A stretch of 34,648 nucleotides of DNA from an uncultured Emergencia sp. (GTDB taxonomy: Bacteria; Bacillota; Clostridia; Peptostreptococcales; Anaerovoracaceae). Below are positions 15,094-23,369 of this stretch, one piece after another; positions within the stretch are counted from its first letter, which is position 1; the number at the start of each line of letters is the position of its first letter. The stretch is from positions 1-34,648 of the forward strand of contig CALLDR010000077.1 in the NCBI GenBank assembly GCA_937997955.1, given 5' to 3'. A program made the translations under genes and the position numbers. Below the pieces are notes generated by a model. The model was given only the letters and a program-made list of their open reading frames with translations, made no database searches and was not told the origin of the DNA.

Positions 15094-16143
15094 ATGAAGA
15101 GGAAAGTGATTGTCGTATTACTGATTTCAGTAATGGTATTCGTCTTCGCTGCATGTGGAAACGATTCTGGAGGCAGTGGTGACAGCCAGGAAACCTATAA
15201 CCTGAAGTACAGCTTTGAAGGCAACGAGACCATGCGCCTGATTCAGGCATGGCTTGAATGGGAGGATCTCATTACAGAAGCTACAGATGGTCGCGTAACT
15301 TTCACAAACTATTATGATAGTACGCTGCTGGACGCCAATGCTGAAATTACGCAGCTGCAGTCCGGTATTGCAGATATCGGAAACGTGCATAAGTATGCGT
15401 CTGACGGCTTCGTCATGTTTGAGAAGTGGAAAGGCTTTACCATGGGGACACCAATAGATGGACAGATCGAAATGACGAAACAGCTGGTTGAAGAATTTCC
15501 GGAACTGCAGGAAGAGATATCTATCTTTAAGACATTGGCCTATGCTTTTGATGGTGGAAGCTATCAGCTTTTGACAGTAAATAAGGAAGTTGACTCTGTA
15601 AGCGATATGAAAGGCATGGTTATTTGGTGTGAGGCTGACTTCAACGATTTTATTGAAGGATTAGGGGCAACGCCTGTTAACACACCGTGGTCTGAAGTGT
15701 ATTCCTCTCTTCAGAAGAATATGTATGATGGACTGCTGATCGCGGCTGAAACGCTGCAAGGCAATAATTTTGCCGAGGTTTGCAAATACTGTACACTGAT
15801 CAATTTAAACTATCTGACAGCGCCGGGAGACTTTATGTGCTTGGACACCTGGAACAGTCTTCCGGAGGACATTCAGGCCGTATTCGATGATCCAGAGATT
15901 GTTGGATTCATTGAAAACGAAATGGCGGAAGGCGGCCGAAAGTCAGAAGAAGAAGTTCTTGAGTGGGCAAAGAACGAAATGGGAACCAAGATCATCGAGC
16001 TTTCCGATGAAGAGCACCAGAAATTTGTGGATATTCTTAATGATTCCAAAAAAGGTATCGCAGATGCCTGGGATAAACAGGGATTGCCAGGAACAAAGCT
16101 TTTGAACAGAATGATTGAGCTTAGTGCAGAATACGAATCATAA
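15094..16143 (+). CDS. TRAP transporter solute-binding lipoprotein DctP (receptor 1)
   Basis: A 349-aa extracytoplasmic receptor delivering its ligand to the DctQM permease. The N terminus is a lipoprotein signal peptide with lipobox FAAC, so C21 is lipidated and the protein is membrane-tethered, as expected for a Gram-positive. DctP signatures follow: AEITQLQSGIADIG, NTPWSEVYSSLQKNMYDGL and LPGTKLLNRM at the end. At the strand where most DctP proteins have the carboxylate-binding arginine (GLKIR-type), this one has GMVIWCEADF. The ligand may therefore not be a simple carboxylate (inference). It is the first gene of the P1-Q-M-P2 operon. Confidence 0.92.
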   Translation: MKRKVIVVLLISVMVFVFAACGNDSGGSGDSQETYNLKYSFEGNETMRLIQAWLEWEDLITEATDGRVTFTNYYDSTLLDANAEITQLQSGIADIGNVHKYASDGFVMFEKWKGFTMGTPIDGQIEMTKQLVEEFPELQEEISIFKTLAYAFDGGSYQLLTVNKEVDSVSDMKGMVIWCEADFNDFIEGLGATPVNTPWSEVYSSLQKNMYDGLLIAAETLQGNNFAEVCKYCTLINLNYLTAPGDFMCLDTWNSLPEDIQAVFDDPEIVGFIENEMAEGGRKSEEEVLEWAKNEMGTKIIELSDEEHQKFVDILNDSKKGIADAWDKQGLPGTKLLNRMIELSAEYES

Positions 16144-16163
16144 TTTTGGCAGGAGCAATTAGA

Positions 16164-16751
16164 ATGAGCAAGTATGATCAGAGAAAAATAATTATTGAGG
16201 AAAAAATAGCAGTGATCTTTGCATTAATTGCTGGATTTTTCCTCTGCGTTGCCAGCGTCATCATGTTTACCAACATGGTGACGCGAACAACCGCAGATAT
16301 CAACATTAAAATCGTGTATGAGCTGGCACAGCTGTGCGGAGCAGGAGTGGCCTCTTTTGCTATTCCATATGCGACGATTAAAAGCGCTCATACTGATATG
16401 GATATTATTACAAGTCATTTAAAGCCAAGAGTAAGAGCAGCACTGGAAGGCGTATCTGGCATCGTTACTATTATCGTTATGGTTGTAGTTGTATATATGC
16501 TGGTAGATTATGCCTATCTGAGGACGCTGTCTCTGGAGACCACGACGACCAACCACTTACCGTTATATATTTTTCGATGGACATACGCTTTCGGTATGTT
16601 GATGACTCTGATCGCAGCTGCCATCGAAATGGTTGACAGCTTTAGAATTGCTATAGGCAGAAACGTTGTTCGCAACAGAGAAGAATGGGATGCACTGGAC
16701 TCTTGCGATGCTTCTGCTATAGAGGTAAAAGATGGAGGTGAGGACAAATGA
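16164..16751 (+). CDS. TRAP transporter small permease DctQ
   Basis: A 195-aa membrane protein with four predicted helices: about residues 16-38 (AVIFALIAGFFLCVASVIMF), 50-70, 95-117 (GIVTIIVMVVVVYMLVDYAY) and 138-160. This matches the small TRAP permease that scaffolds DctM. The frame is open from a TTG at 16146, but the ATG at 16164 has AGGAG 8 bp ahead and is preferred. It starts 20 bp after receptor 1 and overlaps dctM by the ATGA arrangement, the standard TRAP order. Confidence 0.85.
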   Translation: MSKYDQRKIIIEEKIAVIFALIAGFFLCVASVIMFTNMVTRTTADINIKIVYELAQLCGAGVASFAIPYATIKSAHTDMDIITSHLKPRVRAALEGVSGIVTIIVMVVVVYMLVDYAYLRTLSLETTTTNHLPLYIFRWTYAFGMLMTLIAAAIEMVDSFRIAIGRNVVRNREEWDALDSCDASAIEVKDGGEDK

Positions 16752-18061
16752 CTTATGCGTGTATGATCGGCATTTTAAGTATTGTACTTTTCTTTGCCCT
16801 CTCTCTCATGGGAGTCAAGATCTGCTACAGCATGTTGGCGAGCGGAATCTTTGGACTGCTGTTTATCAGTGGTTTCAAGGGAACCGTATCAGTTGTATCC
16901 ACAGCACTCTTTTCCATGATCTCCAGTTATGATTACTGTGTTTTGCCAATGTTCATTTTGATGGCCACTATCATTACGGAGACTGGTATGGGTACGTCGC
17001 TTTATTCATCCTGTCGTACCTGGCTGGGACATCTGCCTGGAGGGCTGTGTGTGGCAACCATTATTGCCTGTGCGATTTTCGCAGCTGTAACTGCATTTCC
17101 GTGGGCGTCTATCATGGCTGTAGGTGCGATTGCTTTACCAGAGATGGCTCGCTACCACTATGACAAGAGGATGTCTCTGGGGGCTATTGCTGCTGGATCA
17201 GAACTGGGAGATCTGATCCCTCCGTCATCCATGTTTATTATATATGGCATGATGACCAGTACATCCATAGGGAGTCTGCTGATGGCGGGTATCGTGCCGG
17301 GTCTGCTGATGGCGTTATTATACTGTGTCGTTATTTTTATCTGGTGTAAAAAGAAACCAGATGCTGGCCCTCGCGGACCTAAGACGACTGCAAAGGAAAA
17401 GCTTCAGGCTCTGAAAGATGTCTGGGCCCTGATCGTGGTAATTGCTTTTGTCATGGGCGGCATTTTAATCGGAATCTGTACTCCGACAGAAGCAGGAGCA
17501 TTAGGCGCAGTATTATCATTCCTCATCGCATGCCTGCAGAGAAAGATGAGCTGGAAAGTCTTCAAGCGGATATTAATCTCAGGCGGCAGCATGATTGGTA
17601 TGATCTATATGGTCATTTCATGTGCGATGCTTCTGAAGCAAATGCTTGCGTTGTCCGGACTGACCTTCGCTATGTCTGATGCGGTACTTTCACTTAATAT
17701 GCCGCCGCTGCTGCTGATGATTATCATTTTGATCGTGTATATCATCTTGGGCATGTTCTTCGACGCGACATCCATGATCCTGCTGACCGTAGGAATTTTC
17801 CTGCCGATCGTACAGGGATGCGGTTATTCTGCACTATGGTTCGGTGTTATTATGGTTCGCATGGGAGATATCGGCGGTCTGACGCCGCCAATGGGCATGA
17901 CAGCATTCTTCCTGAGAGGATTATCAAAGGAAAACCTGTCCGACGTATTCAAAGGCGTTATGCCTTTCCTGGCTGTGGACTTTGTAGGGTTGGCACTGTT
18001 GCTGCTGTTCCCACAGATCAGCGAATGGCTGCCAGGATTATTAGGCTATACAATCGCTTAA
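16748..18061 (+). CDS. TRAP transporter large permease DctM
   Basis: The 437-aa protein is the sodium-coupled transport subunit with about 12 helices. Family signatures seen are LPMFILMATIITETGMG, ITEAGALGA-like TPTEAGALGAVL, GSELGDLIPPSSMFIIYG and GDIGGLTPPMGMTAFFLRGL near the end, the last two being the paired helical-hairpin regions that bind substrate and sodium. The length is normal for DctM. It is translationally coupled to dctQ. Only one QM pair serves three receptors in the window. DctP2 follows after 77 bp. Confidence 0.95.
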   Translation: MTYACMIGILSIVLFFALSLMGVKICYSMLASGIFGLLFISGFKGTVSVVSTALFSMISSYDYCVLPMFILMATIITETGMGTSLYSSCRTWLGHLPGGLCVATIIACAIFAAVTAFPWASIMAVGAIALPEMARYHYDKRMSLGAIAAGSELGDLIPPSSMFIIYGMMTSTSIGSLLMAGIVPGLLMALLYCVVIFIWCKKKPDAGPRGPKTTAKEKLQALKDVWALIVVIAFVMGGILIGICTPTEAGALGAVLSFLIACLQRKMSWKVFKRILISGGSMIGMIYMVISCAMLLKQMLALSGLTFAMSDAVLSLNMPPLLLMIIILIVYIILGMFFDATSMILLTVGIFLPIVQGCGYSALWFGVIMVRMGDIGGLTPPMGMTAFFLRGLSKENLSDVFKGVMPFLAVDFVGLALLLLFPQISEWLPGLLGYTIA

Positions 18062-18138
18062 ATGTATCTAGTGGTTTTTATATTATAGGAAGCCTATATC
18101 TTTCTGTATGAGAAGTCGTAATAAGAGGAGGATTGAAA

Positions 18139-19176
18139 ATGAAAAAATTTATGGTAATGCTGCTGGCCCTGGTTATGGTCTTTTCCCTGGCAGCATGCGG
18201 AAGCGACGGAGGAACTGGAGAATCTTCTGATCAGACCTATGAGCTGAAAGTCAATTGGGAAAATGACAGCAGTAATTTTATGACTCAGAATTGGGATGAA
18301 TGGTGCGAAAAAGTCAGTGAAAAATCCGGCGGACGCATCACGTTTACCACCTATTACAGCTGTACTTTACTGGATTCCAGCGCTGAGATGCAGCAGCTGA
18401 TGGCAGGCGTTGCTGATATCGCGGATGCAAAGCGCTTGGCAAGCGATGGCTTTAACATCAGTGAGAATTGGAAACTGTTGACGGCGGGTATTCCGTCTGA
18501 AGGACAGGTCTCGTTGTCTTATGATTTTTGCGATAAGTTTTCTGAAGTCATGGAGGAGTTTGCTGGTGTCAAAGTTCTGGCACAGTCCTACACTGGCGGT
18601 GGCGGATATCAGCTGCTGACAACTAATAAAGAGGTACATTCCCCTGACGATATGAAAGGGCTGACGATATGGTGTGAACCTGACTGGAATGAGTTTGTCA
18701 AGGCATGTGGCGGCACACCAGTCAACACTCCGTGGTCTGAAGTATACTCTTCCTTGCAGAAGAATATGTACGATGGTCTGATGATCGCGGCAGAAACGTT
18801 GAAATCCTGCAATTTTGCTGAGGTATGCAACTATGTGACTTACATTGATTTCTGGTATCTCAGCGGTCCGGGATATTACATGAATCTGGATACGTATAAC
18901 AGCTTGCCGGATGATTTGAAAGCTATCATCGATGATGCGGATATGATCGGAGAATTGGAACAGGCAAACTACGAAGATGGAATTGCTTTGGAGCAGACTT
19001 CCATTGAATGGGCTGAAGAAAATTATGGTACAGCGGTATATTATCCTACCGATGAAGAAAAACAGGCATTTATCGATAAGCTGACAGAATCTAAGGCAAT
19101 TCTGGCAAAGAAGCTGGATGATCTGGGACTGCCAGGCACAAAAATGGTGGAAGCTATTGCGGCTTATGCAGAATAA
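18139..19176 (+). CDS. TRAP transporter solute-binding lipoprotein DctP (receptor 2)
   Basis: A 345-aa receptor with a lipoprotein signal peptide (lipobox SLAAC) and the DctP core. It is a close paralogue of receptor 3 (20141), with long shared stretches such as LLDSSAEMQQLMAGVADIAD and KRLASDGFNISENWKLLTAG. It is more distant from receptor 1. The ligand-strand segment is GLTIWCEPDWNEFVKACG, again without the usual arginine. The ATG at 18139 follows AGGAGG and is preferred to the in-frame TTG at 18133. The 77-bp gap after dctM holds a small TATAGG/CCTATA hairpin (18084-18098) but no clear promoter. A terminator follows. Confidence 0.92.
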   Translation: MKKFMVMLLALVMVFSLAACGSDGGTGESSDQTYELKVNWENDSSNFMTQNWDEWCEKVSEKSGGRITFTTYYSCTLLDSSAEMQQLMAGVADIADAKRLASDGFNISENWKLLTAGIPSEGQVSLSYDFCDKFSEVMEEFAGVKVLAQSYTGGGGYQLLTTNKEVHSPDDMKGLTIWCEPDWNEFVKACGGTPVNTPWSEVYSSLQKNMYDGLMIAAETLKSCNFAEVCNYVTYIDFWYLSGPGYYMNLDTYNSLPDDLKAIIDDADMIGELEQANYEDGIALEQTSIEWAEENYGTAVYYPTDEEKQAFIDKLTESKAILAKKLDDLGLPGTKMVEAIAAYAE

Positions 19177-19193
19177 TTATTGAGGGTGAAAAG

Positions 19194-19228
19194 CAGAGCA
19201 TACAATTCAGTGTGCTCTGTTTTATTTT
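19194..19228 (+). terminator. Terminator of the TRAP P1-Q-M-P2 operon
   Basis: CAGAGCATAC (19194-19203) pairs with GTGTGCTCTG (19210-19219; one G-U pair) around AATTCA, followed by TTTTATTTT. Confidence 0.85.
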
Positions 19229-19234
19229 GCCTGA

Positions 19235-19906
19235 CAGTTAAATTTGAGTCTAAAGGAAAGAAAGTATCTTACCGGGAAAGAGCCGTGGGATATGGACGAG
19301 CTCAGATTATCCACCAGTTTTTTGGATGAACCGCCGGATAATTCTTTGGAATTAGTGGTAAAAATCATTAAAGTGGTGTACAATGAGGAAGAAGAGCTGA
19401 TGCAGAATGAAGTTCTCAGACGCAGTGAGAAACTGCAAGGTTATGGTCTTTTGCTCCGTTATATTCGTAATAGTATTGCTGCCGGAGAAGAATTAAAAGA
19501 TGCCATCGATCTGGCGGTTAACCGTTGCCTGCAAGAAGGAATATTAGCGGATTTTCTGAAAGCTCATAGTGCGGATGTGGGTACCATGCTATATGATGAT
19601 ATTACAAGAGAAGAATTCCTGGAGATCAGGGCTGAAGAAGCCAGAGAAGAGGGATTTGCCAAGGGCCTTGCAGAGGGTCGTGCTAAGGGACTAGAGCTGG
19701 GTATTGAGCAAGGAATTGAGAAAGGGATTGAGCAAGGACTAGAGCAAGGGATTGCTGTATTGATTGAAGATAATCTTGACGAGGGAAAGTCAAAAGGAGA
19801 GATTATAGAGAAATTACAAAAGCGATTTGGTTTGGACAACGAAAATGCCAAGAAATATTTTGCAAAGTATAGAAGAGTGTCTGATGATAGCCTGCGGAGA
19901 GAATAG
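19235..19906 (+). pseudogene. Remnant of an Rpn-family (PD-(D/E)XK nuclease/transposase-like) gene, N terminus missing
   Basis: The open frame gives about 223 codons after an in-frame TGA (19232-19234). There is no ATG at the front and no ribosome binding site before the possible TTG at 19244. The sequence matches the C-terminal half of Rpn/PD-(D/E)XK nuclease-type proteins common in Clostridia. It starts YLTGKEPWDMDELRLS, has a helical middle (AIDLAVNRCLQEGILADFL), then a coiled, Glu/Gly-rich tail with EQGIEKGIEQGLEQGI repeats. The N-terminal nuclease core is absent. It has its own downstream terminator and lies between two near-identical TRAP receptor genes, so it may mark an old insertion or duplication event. 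Confidence 0.65.
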
Positions 19907-19915
19907 AAATCATAG

Positions 19916-19959
19916 AAACTGCCTGGAATATGTTCATATCATTACAGGCAGTTTTTGAA
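19916..19959 (+). terminator. Terminator after the Rpn-family remnant
   Basis: AAACTGCCTG (19916-19925) pairs perfectly with CAGGCAGTTT (19945-19954), followed by TTG and an AT-rich stretch; the loop can form a small inner stem. Confidence 0.75.
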
Positions 19960-20034
19960 TTACAAATATTAACGATGCTGCAAAATCTATGAAGGGACTG
20001 TTCTCTGAATTTATGACAAAAAGCTATAATTTCG

Positions 20035-20079
20035 TATTACTATTTGTTCTTTGATTCTTCCAATGATCAATGATAGAAT
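20035..20079 (+). promoter_or_regulatory. Promoter of TRAP receptor 3 with TATTACT upstream box
   Basis: TATTACT (20035-20041), ATTTGTTCT, TTGATT (-35, 20051-20056), 17 bp, TAGAAT (-10, 20074-20079). The 22 bases from the box through the -35 are identical to those at 21320-21341. Confidence 0.75.
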
Positions 20080-20140
20080 TTTCTTAACAAATATGATGAT
20101 ATTTATCATGGGAATAAGAAAGAAAGTTGAGGAGCAGAAA

Positions 20141-21184
20141 ATGAAGAAATTATTAATGATATTATTGATCATTGTTATGACACTTTCCTTTGCAGCTTGC
20201 GGAGACAGCGGCGATGAAGGTGGTACTGCAGATAATGGAGAGAGTTTTGAACTGAAAGTTAACTGGGAGAATGATGACAGTAATTTCATGGTGGAGAATT
20301 GGGACGAGTGGTGTGATGCTATTACAGAAAAATCCGATGGGAGAATTACCTTTACTACGTACTACAGCTGCACGCTGTTAGACTCTAGCGCTGAAATGCA
20401 ACAGCTGATGGCAGGTGTTGCTGATATCGCTGATGCAAAGCGTTTGGCAAGCGACGGGTTTAATATCAGTGAAAACTGGAAGCTTCTGACTGCAGGAGTT
20501 CCATCAGATGGTCAGGTCTCTTTATCTTATGATTTCTGCGAAAAATTCCCCGAAATTATGGAAGAATTTGCAGGAGTGAAAGTACTGGCTCAATCCTATA
20601 CAGGAGGAAGTCCATACCAGTTGCTGACCACTAATAAGGAAGTTCATTCCCCTGATGATATGAAGGGACTAACTATCTGGTGTGAGCCTGATTGGAACGA
20701 ATTCGTTAAAGCCTGTGGAGCCAGTCCTGTTAATACACCGTGGTCTGAAGTTTATTCTTCCCTCCAGAAAAATATGTATGATGGATTGATGATTCCGGTG
20801 GAAACAATGAAATCCTGCAATTTTGCAGAGGTTTGCCACTACGTGACCTTCATCGATTTCTGGTCTCTCAGCGGTCCAGGATATTACATGAATCTGGACA
20901 CCTACAACAGCTTGCCAGATGATCTGAAGGCCCTCATTGATGATGAAGAGATGAGAACAGAGTTGGAAACAAAGAATCTGGAGGATGGTATTGCGTTACA
21001 GGATTCCTCTTTACAATGGTCTATAGACGAATTCGGTACAACGGCGGTTTATCCGACTGATAAAGAGAAGGAGGCCTTCCTTGAGAAGTTGACAGAATCA
21101 AAGCAGATTCTTGCGAAGAAGCTGGATGATCTTGGATTACCGGGCACAGAGATGGTAGAAGCTATCGCAGATTATGCCGAATAA
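20141..21184 (+). CDS. TRAP transporter solute-binding lipoprotein DctP (receptor 3)
   Basis: A 347-aa receptor with a lipoprotein signal peptide (lipobox FAAC) and the DctP core, closely paralogous to receptor 2. Differences from receptor 2 cluster around the ligand region: LMIPVETMKSC versus LMIAAETLKSC, and HYVTFIDFWSLSG versus NYVTYIDFWYLSG. These may tune ligand choice (inference). It also has WCEPDWNEF in place of the usual arginine strand. The frame extends upstream to a TTG inside the promoter; the ATG at 20141 with GAGGAG is the start. It has its own promoter and terminator and no adjacent permease genes, so it presumably uses the single DctQM pair. Confidence 0.92.
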   Translation: MKKLLMILLIIVMTLSFAACGDSGDEGGTADNGESFELKVNWENDDSNFMVENWDEWCDAITEKSDGRITFTTYYSCTLLDSSAEMQQLMAGVADIADAKRLASDGFNISENWKLLTAGVPSDGQVSLSYDFCEKFPEIMEEFAGVKVLAQSYTGGSPYQLLTTNKEVHSPDDMKGLTIWCEPDWNEFVKACGASPVNTPWSEVYSSLQKNMYDGLMIPVETMKSCNFAEVCHYVTFIDFWSLSGPGYYMNLDTYNSLPDDLKALIDDEEMRTELETKNLEDGIALQDSSLQWSIDEFGTTAVYPTDKEKEAFLEKLTESKQILAKKLDDLGLPGTEMVEAIADYAE

Positions 21185-21201
21185 CGCTTTATAAAACTCT
21201 T

Positions 21202-21241
21202 ACGTCCAAAGGCTATAATAACGTCGCTTTTGGACGTTTTC
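21202..21241 (+). terminator. Terminator after TRAP receptor 3
   Basis: ACGTCCAAAGGC (21202-21213) pairs with GCTTTTGGACGT (21226-21237; one G-U pair), followed by TTT. Confidence 0.75.
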
Positions 21242-21319
21242 TATTTGTATTAAACAAACTTCACTGAGTTTGATGGCAATAAAACCTCAAAAACGCTATG
21301 CCAAAAATCTATATGGCAA

Positions 21320-21364
21320 TATTACTATTTGTTCTTTGATTATTGAAAGAAGAACTGCTAGAAT
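21320..21364 (+). promoter_or_regulatory. Promoter of the lactonase operon with TATTACT upstream box
   Basis: TATTACT (21320-21326), ATTTGTTCT, TTGATT (-35, 21336-21341), 17 bp, TAGAAT (-10, 21359-21364). The region matches the receptor 3 promoter and shares the box spacing with the TRAP operon promoter. Confidence 0.75.
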
Positions 21365-21451
21365 TTTTAAAGGGATTGTAATAATTATTAAGACGGATTC
21401 TTTTGTTGAAAGGGTTTGCTTTTGTTAAAGGAAAATGAGGAGGCAGAGTAA

Positions 21452-22414
21452 ATGAAGACAGTACAAACGGTATTAGGGAAGCTGGATACAGACAAGATGG
21501 GCTCGGTGCTGATGCATGAGCATATCTGTACCTCCAGCATGGGAATTGCGACCCACTATCCACAGTTTTATGTGAAGAATTGTGAGGAGCGGATCGTGGC
21601 GGACTTGAACACTATGAGAGAAAATGGAATTGAGTCTGTTGTCGACGCGTCTCCTGTTTGCTTAGGCAGGGATGTGCGCATGCTGAAGAAGGTTAGTGAA
21701 AAGACTGGAGTCAATATTATTGCAACTACAGGATGGTGGGGATGCGAACCGCCTTATCTGGGACCGTCTACCTCGGAGCAGTGGGCAAGATGCTTCGCTG
21801 ATGACATTCTGCAGGGATGTGACGGCTCAGATATCAAAGCAGGTATTTTAAAGGCAGCTATGGATAAGGATGGTCCAACAGAATGGAAAAAGAAAATTCA
21901 TTATGCTGTCGGCATGGCTCATCTGGAGACTGGAGCGAAGATTCTGCTTCATACTTATTGCCCGACAGAGACACCGAGACATCAACTGGCATGTCTGAAA
22001 GAAGTGGGTGTAGAAATGAATCAGGTAGTGGTTGGCCACATTCCTGAAACTACGGATATTGACTTTGTGAAATGGATTTACGATCAGGGCGTATGGCTGG
22101 GTATGGACAGACTTCCTATTGTCATGATGCCGGGTGAATATGCTGTTGCTACAGATACAAGGATTAAGTTTATTAAAACCATGTTAGATGCGGGGATGGG
22201 AGACCGAATGCTGTTTTCCCATGATTTTATGTCGACCTCCACACTTTTCGACAATCAGCCGGATGATGTGAAGGAATATGTAGCAGCAGAGTGCCCAGAC
22301 AGATTTCTATTCCTAAAGAAGCACGTCTTCCCAAGGCTTGGAGAAATGGGTGTAGATACAGACTATCTGTGGAATCTGACGATCGAAAATCCGAGAAAGT
22401 TCTTTGAAGGGTAG
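21452..22414 (+). CDS. Phosphotriesterase-family metal-dependent hydrolase (probable lactonase)
   Basis: A 320-aa amidohydrolase-superfamily TIM barrel of the phosphotriesterase/lactonase group. The dinuclear metal site is complete: H22 and H24 (MHEH), K134 in AGILKAA as the carboxylated bridging lysine, H167 (LLHT), H196 (VVGH) and D258 (FSHD). Most natural family members hydrolyse sugar or acyl lactones, so ring opening of a lactone intermediate is the likely job. The start ATG follows GAGGAGG. It is the first gene of a three-gene unit with two TIM-barrel isomerases, under the conserved TATTACT-box promoter. Confidence 0.88.
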   Translation: MKTVQTVLGKLDTDKMGSVLMHEHICTSSMGIATHYPQFYVKNCEERIVADLNTMRENGIESVVDASPVCLGRDVRMLKKVSEKTGVNIIATTGWWGCEPPYLGPSTSEQWARCFADDILQGCDGSDIKAGILKAAMDKDGPTEWKKKIHYAVGMAHLETGAKILLHTYCPTETPRHQLACLKEVGVEMNQVVVGHIPETTDIDFVKWIYDQGVWLGMDRLPIVMMPGEYAVATDTRIKFIKTMLDAGMGDRMLFSHDFMSTSTLFDNQPDDVKEYVAAECPDRFLFLKKHVFPRLGEMGVDTDYLWNLTIENPRKFFEG

Positions 22415-22436
22415 ATACACAAAGGAGAAACGTAAG

Positions 22437-23369
22437 ATGGAAAGAATTAAACTAGGGGCCTGTGAATTCACCTTCCCTATCTGGGGATCTTTGGCCATGG
22501 AAATGGCCCATGAAGCAGGATTTGCAGGCATAGAAATTACCGATGGGGGAGGGTATCTGCAACCCCATCCTCTGAACAACGGTTATGTGGAATATGAGCG
22601 TTTTGGGTTGGATCTCAGCCGTCAGGATTCCTTTCCGTTAAACGATAGGTTCGTACAGGAGGATTATCTGGAAGCTGCAGCAAAGTACGGAATGGAGATC
22701 ATCGGTATCAACATGTATATTTTGGAGTGCCAGGGATTTATCAAATTTGCAAACCATACGGCACAGGGTGCTCACTGTCTGCAGGCAATAAAGAATACCG
22801 TTGTGGCCGCATCTCAGATGGGAATTCCGATGGTAACCATTCCTGTGAAAGGTCTATTCGGTCTCTTTCAACATGCCTATGCGCTGGATAAGCTGAAATA
22901 TGCAGCAGAGGTCGGTGCAAATTATGGTGTAAAGATCGCTGTTTCTTCCGACGGGGGAATTGAGCGCCTGACAGAAATTGTGGAGGCACTGGATCACAAT
23001 ACGGGTCTGGCCTTTCACACGCTGGATCCGGTGACCAGCGCGGCAGGTGATGCGGCTGGGATGATTCGGAGCCTGGGAAAGGAGCGGATCTACCAGCTGC
23101 GAGTAAAGGATATGGCAGCTGATGATGAAGGCTTTGTGACCAGGGAAGGCAGTCGAAATACGTTGCTGGGAGATGGCGGCGGCCAATTTGCTGAGACGAT
23201 GGAAGCGGTCAGAAACATTGGCTATGAAGGATGGGTGCTTTCTGAGACAGCCTATTACAGCGCGGATCTGAACCCTGCAGGCGGTGACTATATTGCGATG
23301 GCGGCGAAGGACGTAGAAACTTTGCGCAGCATCTGTGAGGAGAGGAAAGGTGGAATGATTCATGGCTAG
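22437..23369 (+). CDS. TIM-barrel isomerase-like protein with degenerate metal site (copy 2)
   Basis: A 310-aa protein of the sugar phosphate isomerase/epimerase fold with the shared start LGACEFTFPIWG. Alignment by eye with copies 3 and 4 shows that three of four metal-ligand positions are replaced. The Glu of AMETD is S170, the Asp of CFDTHNP is H194, and both His of HFH are Q220 and R222; only E270 (LSETAYY) remains. A roughly 25-residue insertion near 50-75 is also specific to this copy. It may be a non-catalytic partner or use another chemistry. The ATG at 22437 follows AAAGGAG (an open frame extends upstream). Its end overlaps copy 3 by 8 bp, supporting equal expression and a possible heteromer (inference). 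Confidence 0.83.
   Translation: MERIKLGACEFTFPIWGSLAMEMAHEAGFAGIEITDGGGYLQPHPLNNGYVEYERFGLDLSRQDSFPLNDRFVQEDYLEAAAKYGMEIIGINMYILECQGFIKFANHTAQGAHCLQAIKNTVVAASQMGIPMVTIPVKGLFGLFQHAYALDKLKYAAEVGANYGVKIAVSSDGGIERLTEIVEALDHNTGLAFHTLDPVTSAAGDAAGMIRSLGKERIYQLRVKDMAADDEGFVTREGSRNTLLGDGGGQFAETMEAVRNIGYEGWVLSETAYYSADLNPAGGDYIAMAAKDVETLRSICEERKGGMIHG

Noticed and set aside
20051..20140. Extended N terminus of TRAP receptor 3 from an upstream TTG
   Set aside because: That TTG is the -35 of the conserved promoter, and the ATG at 20141 gives a normal lipoprotein signal peptide and ribosome binding site.
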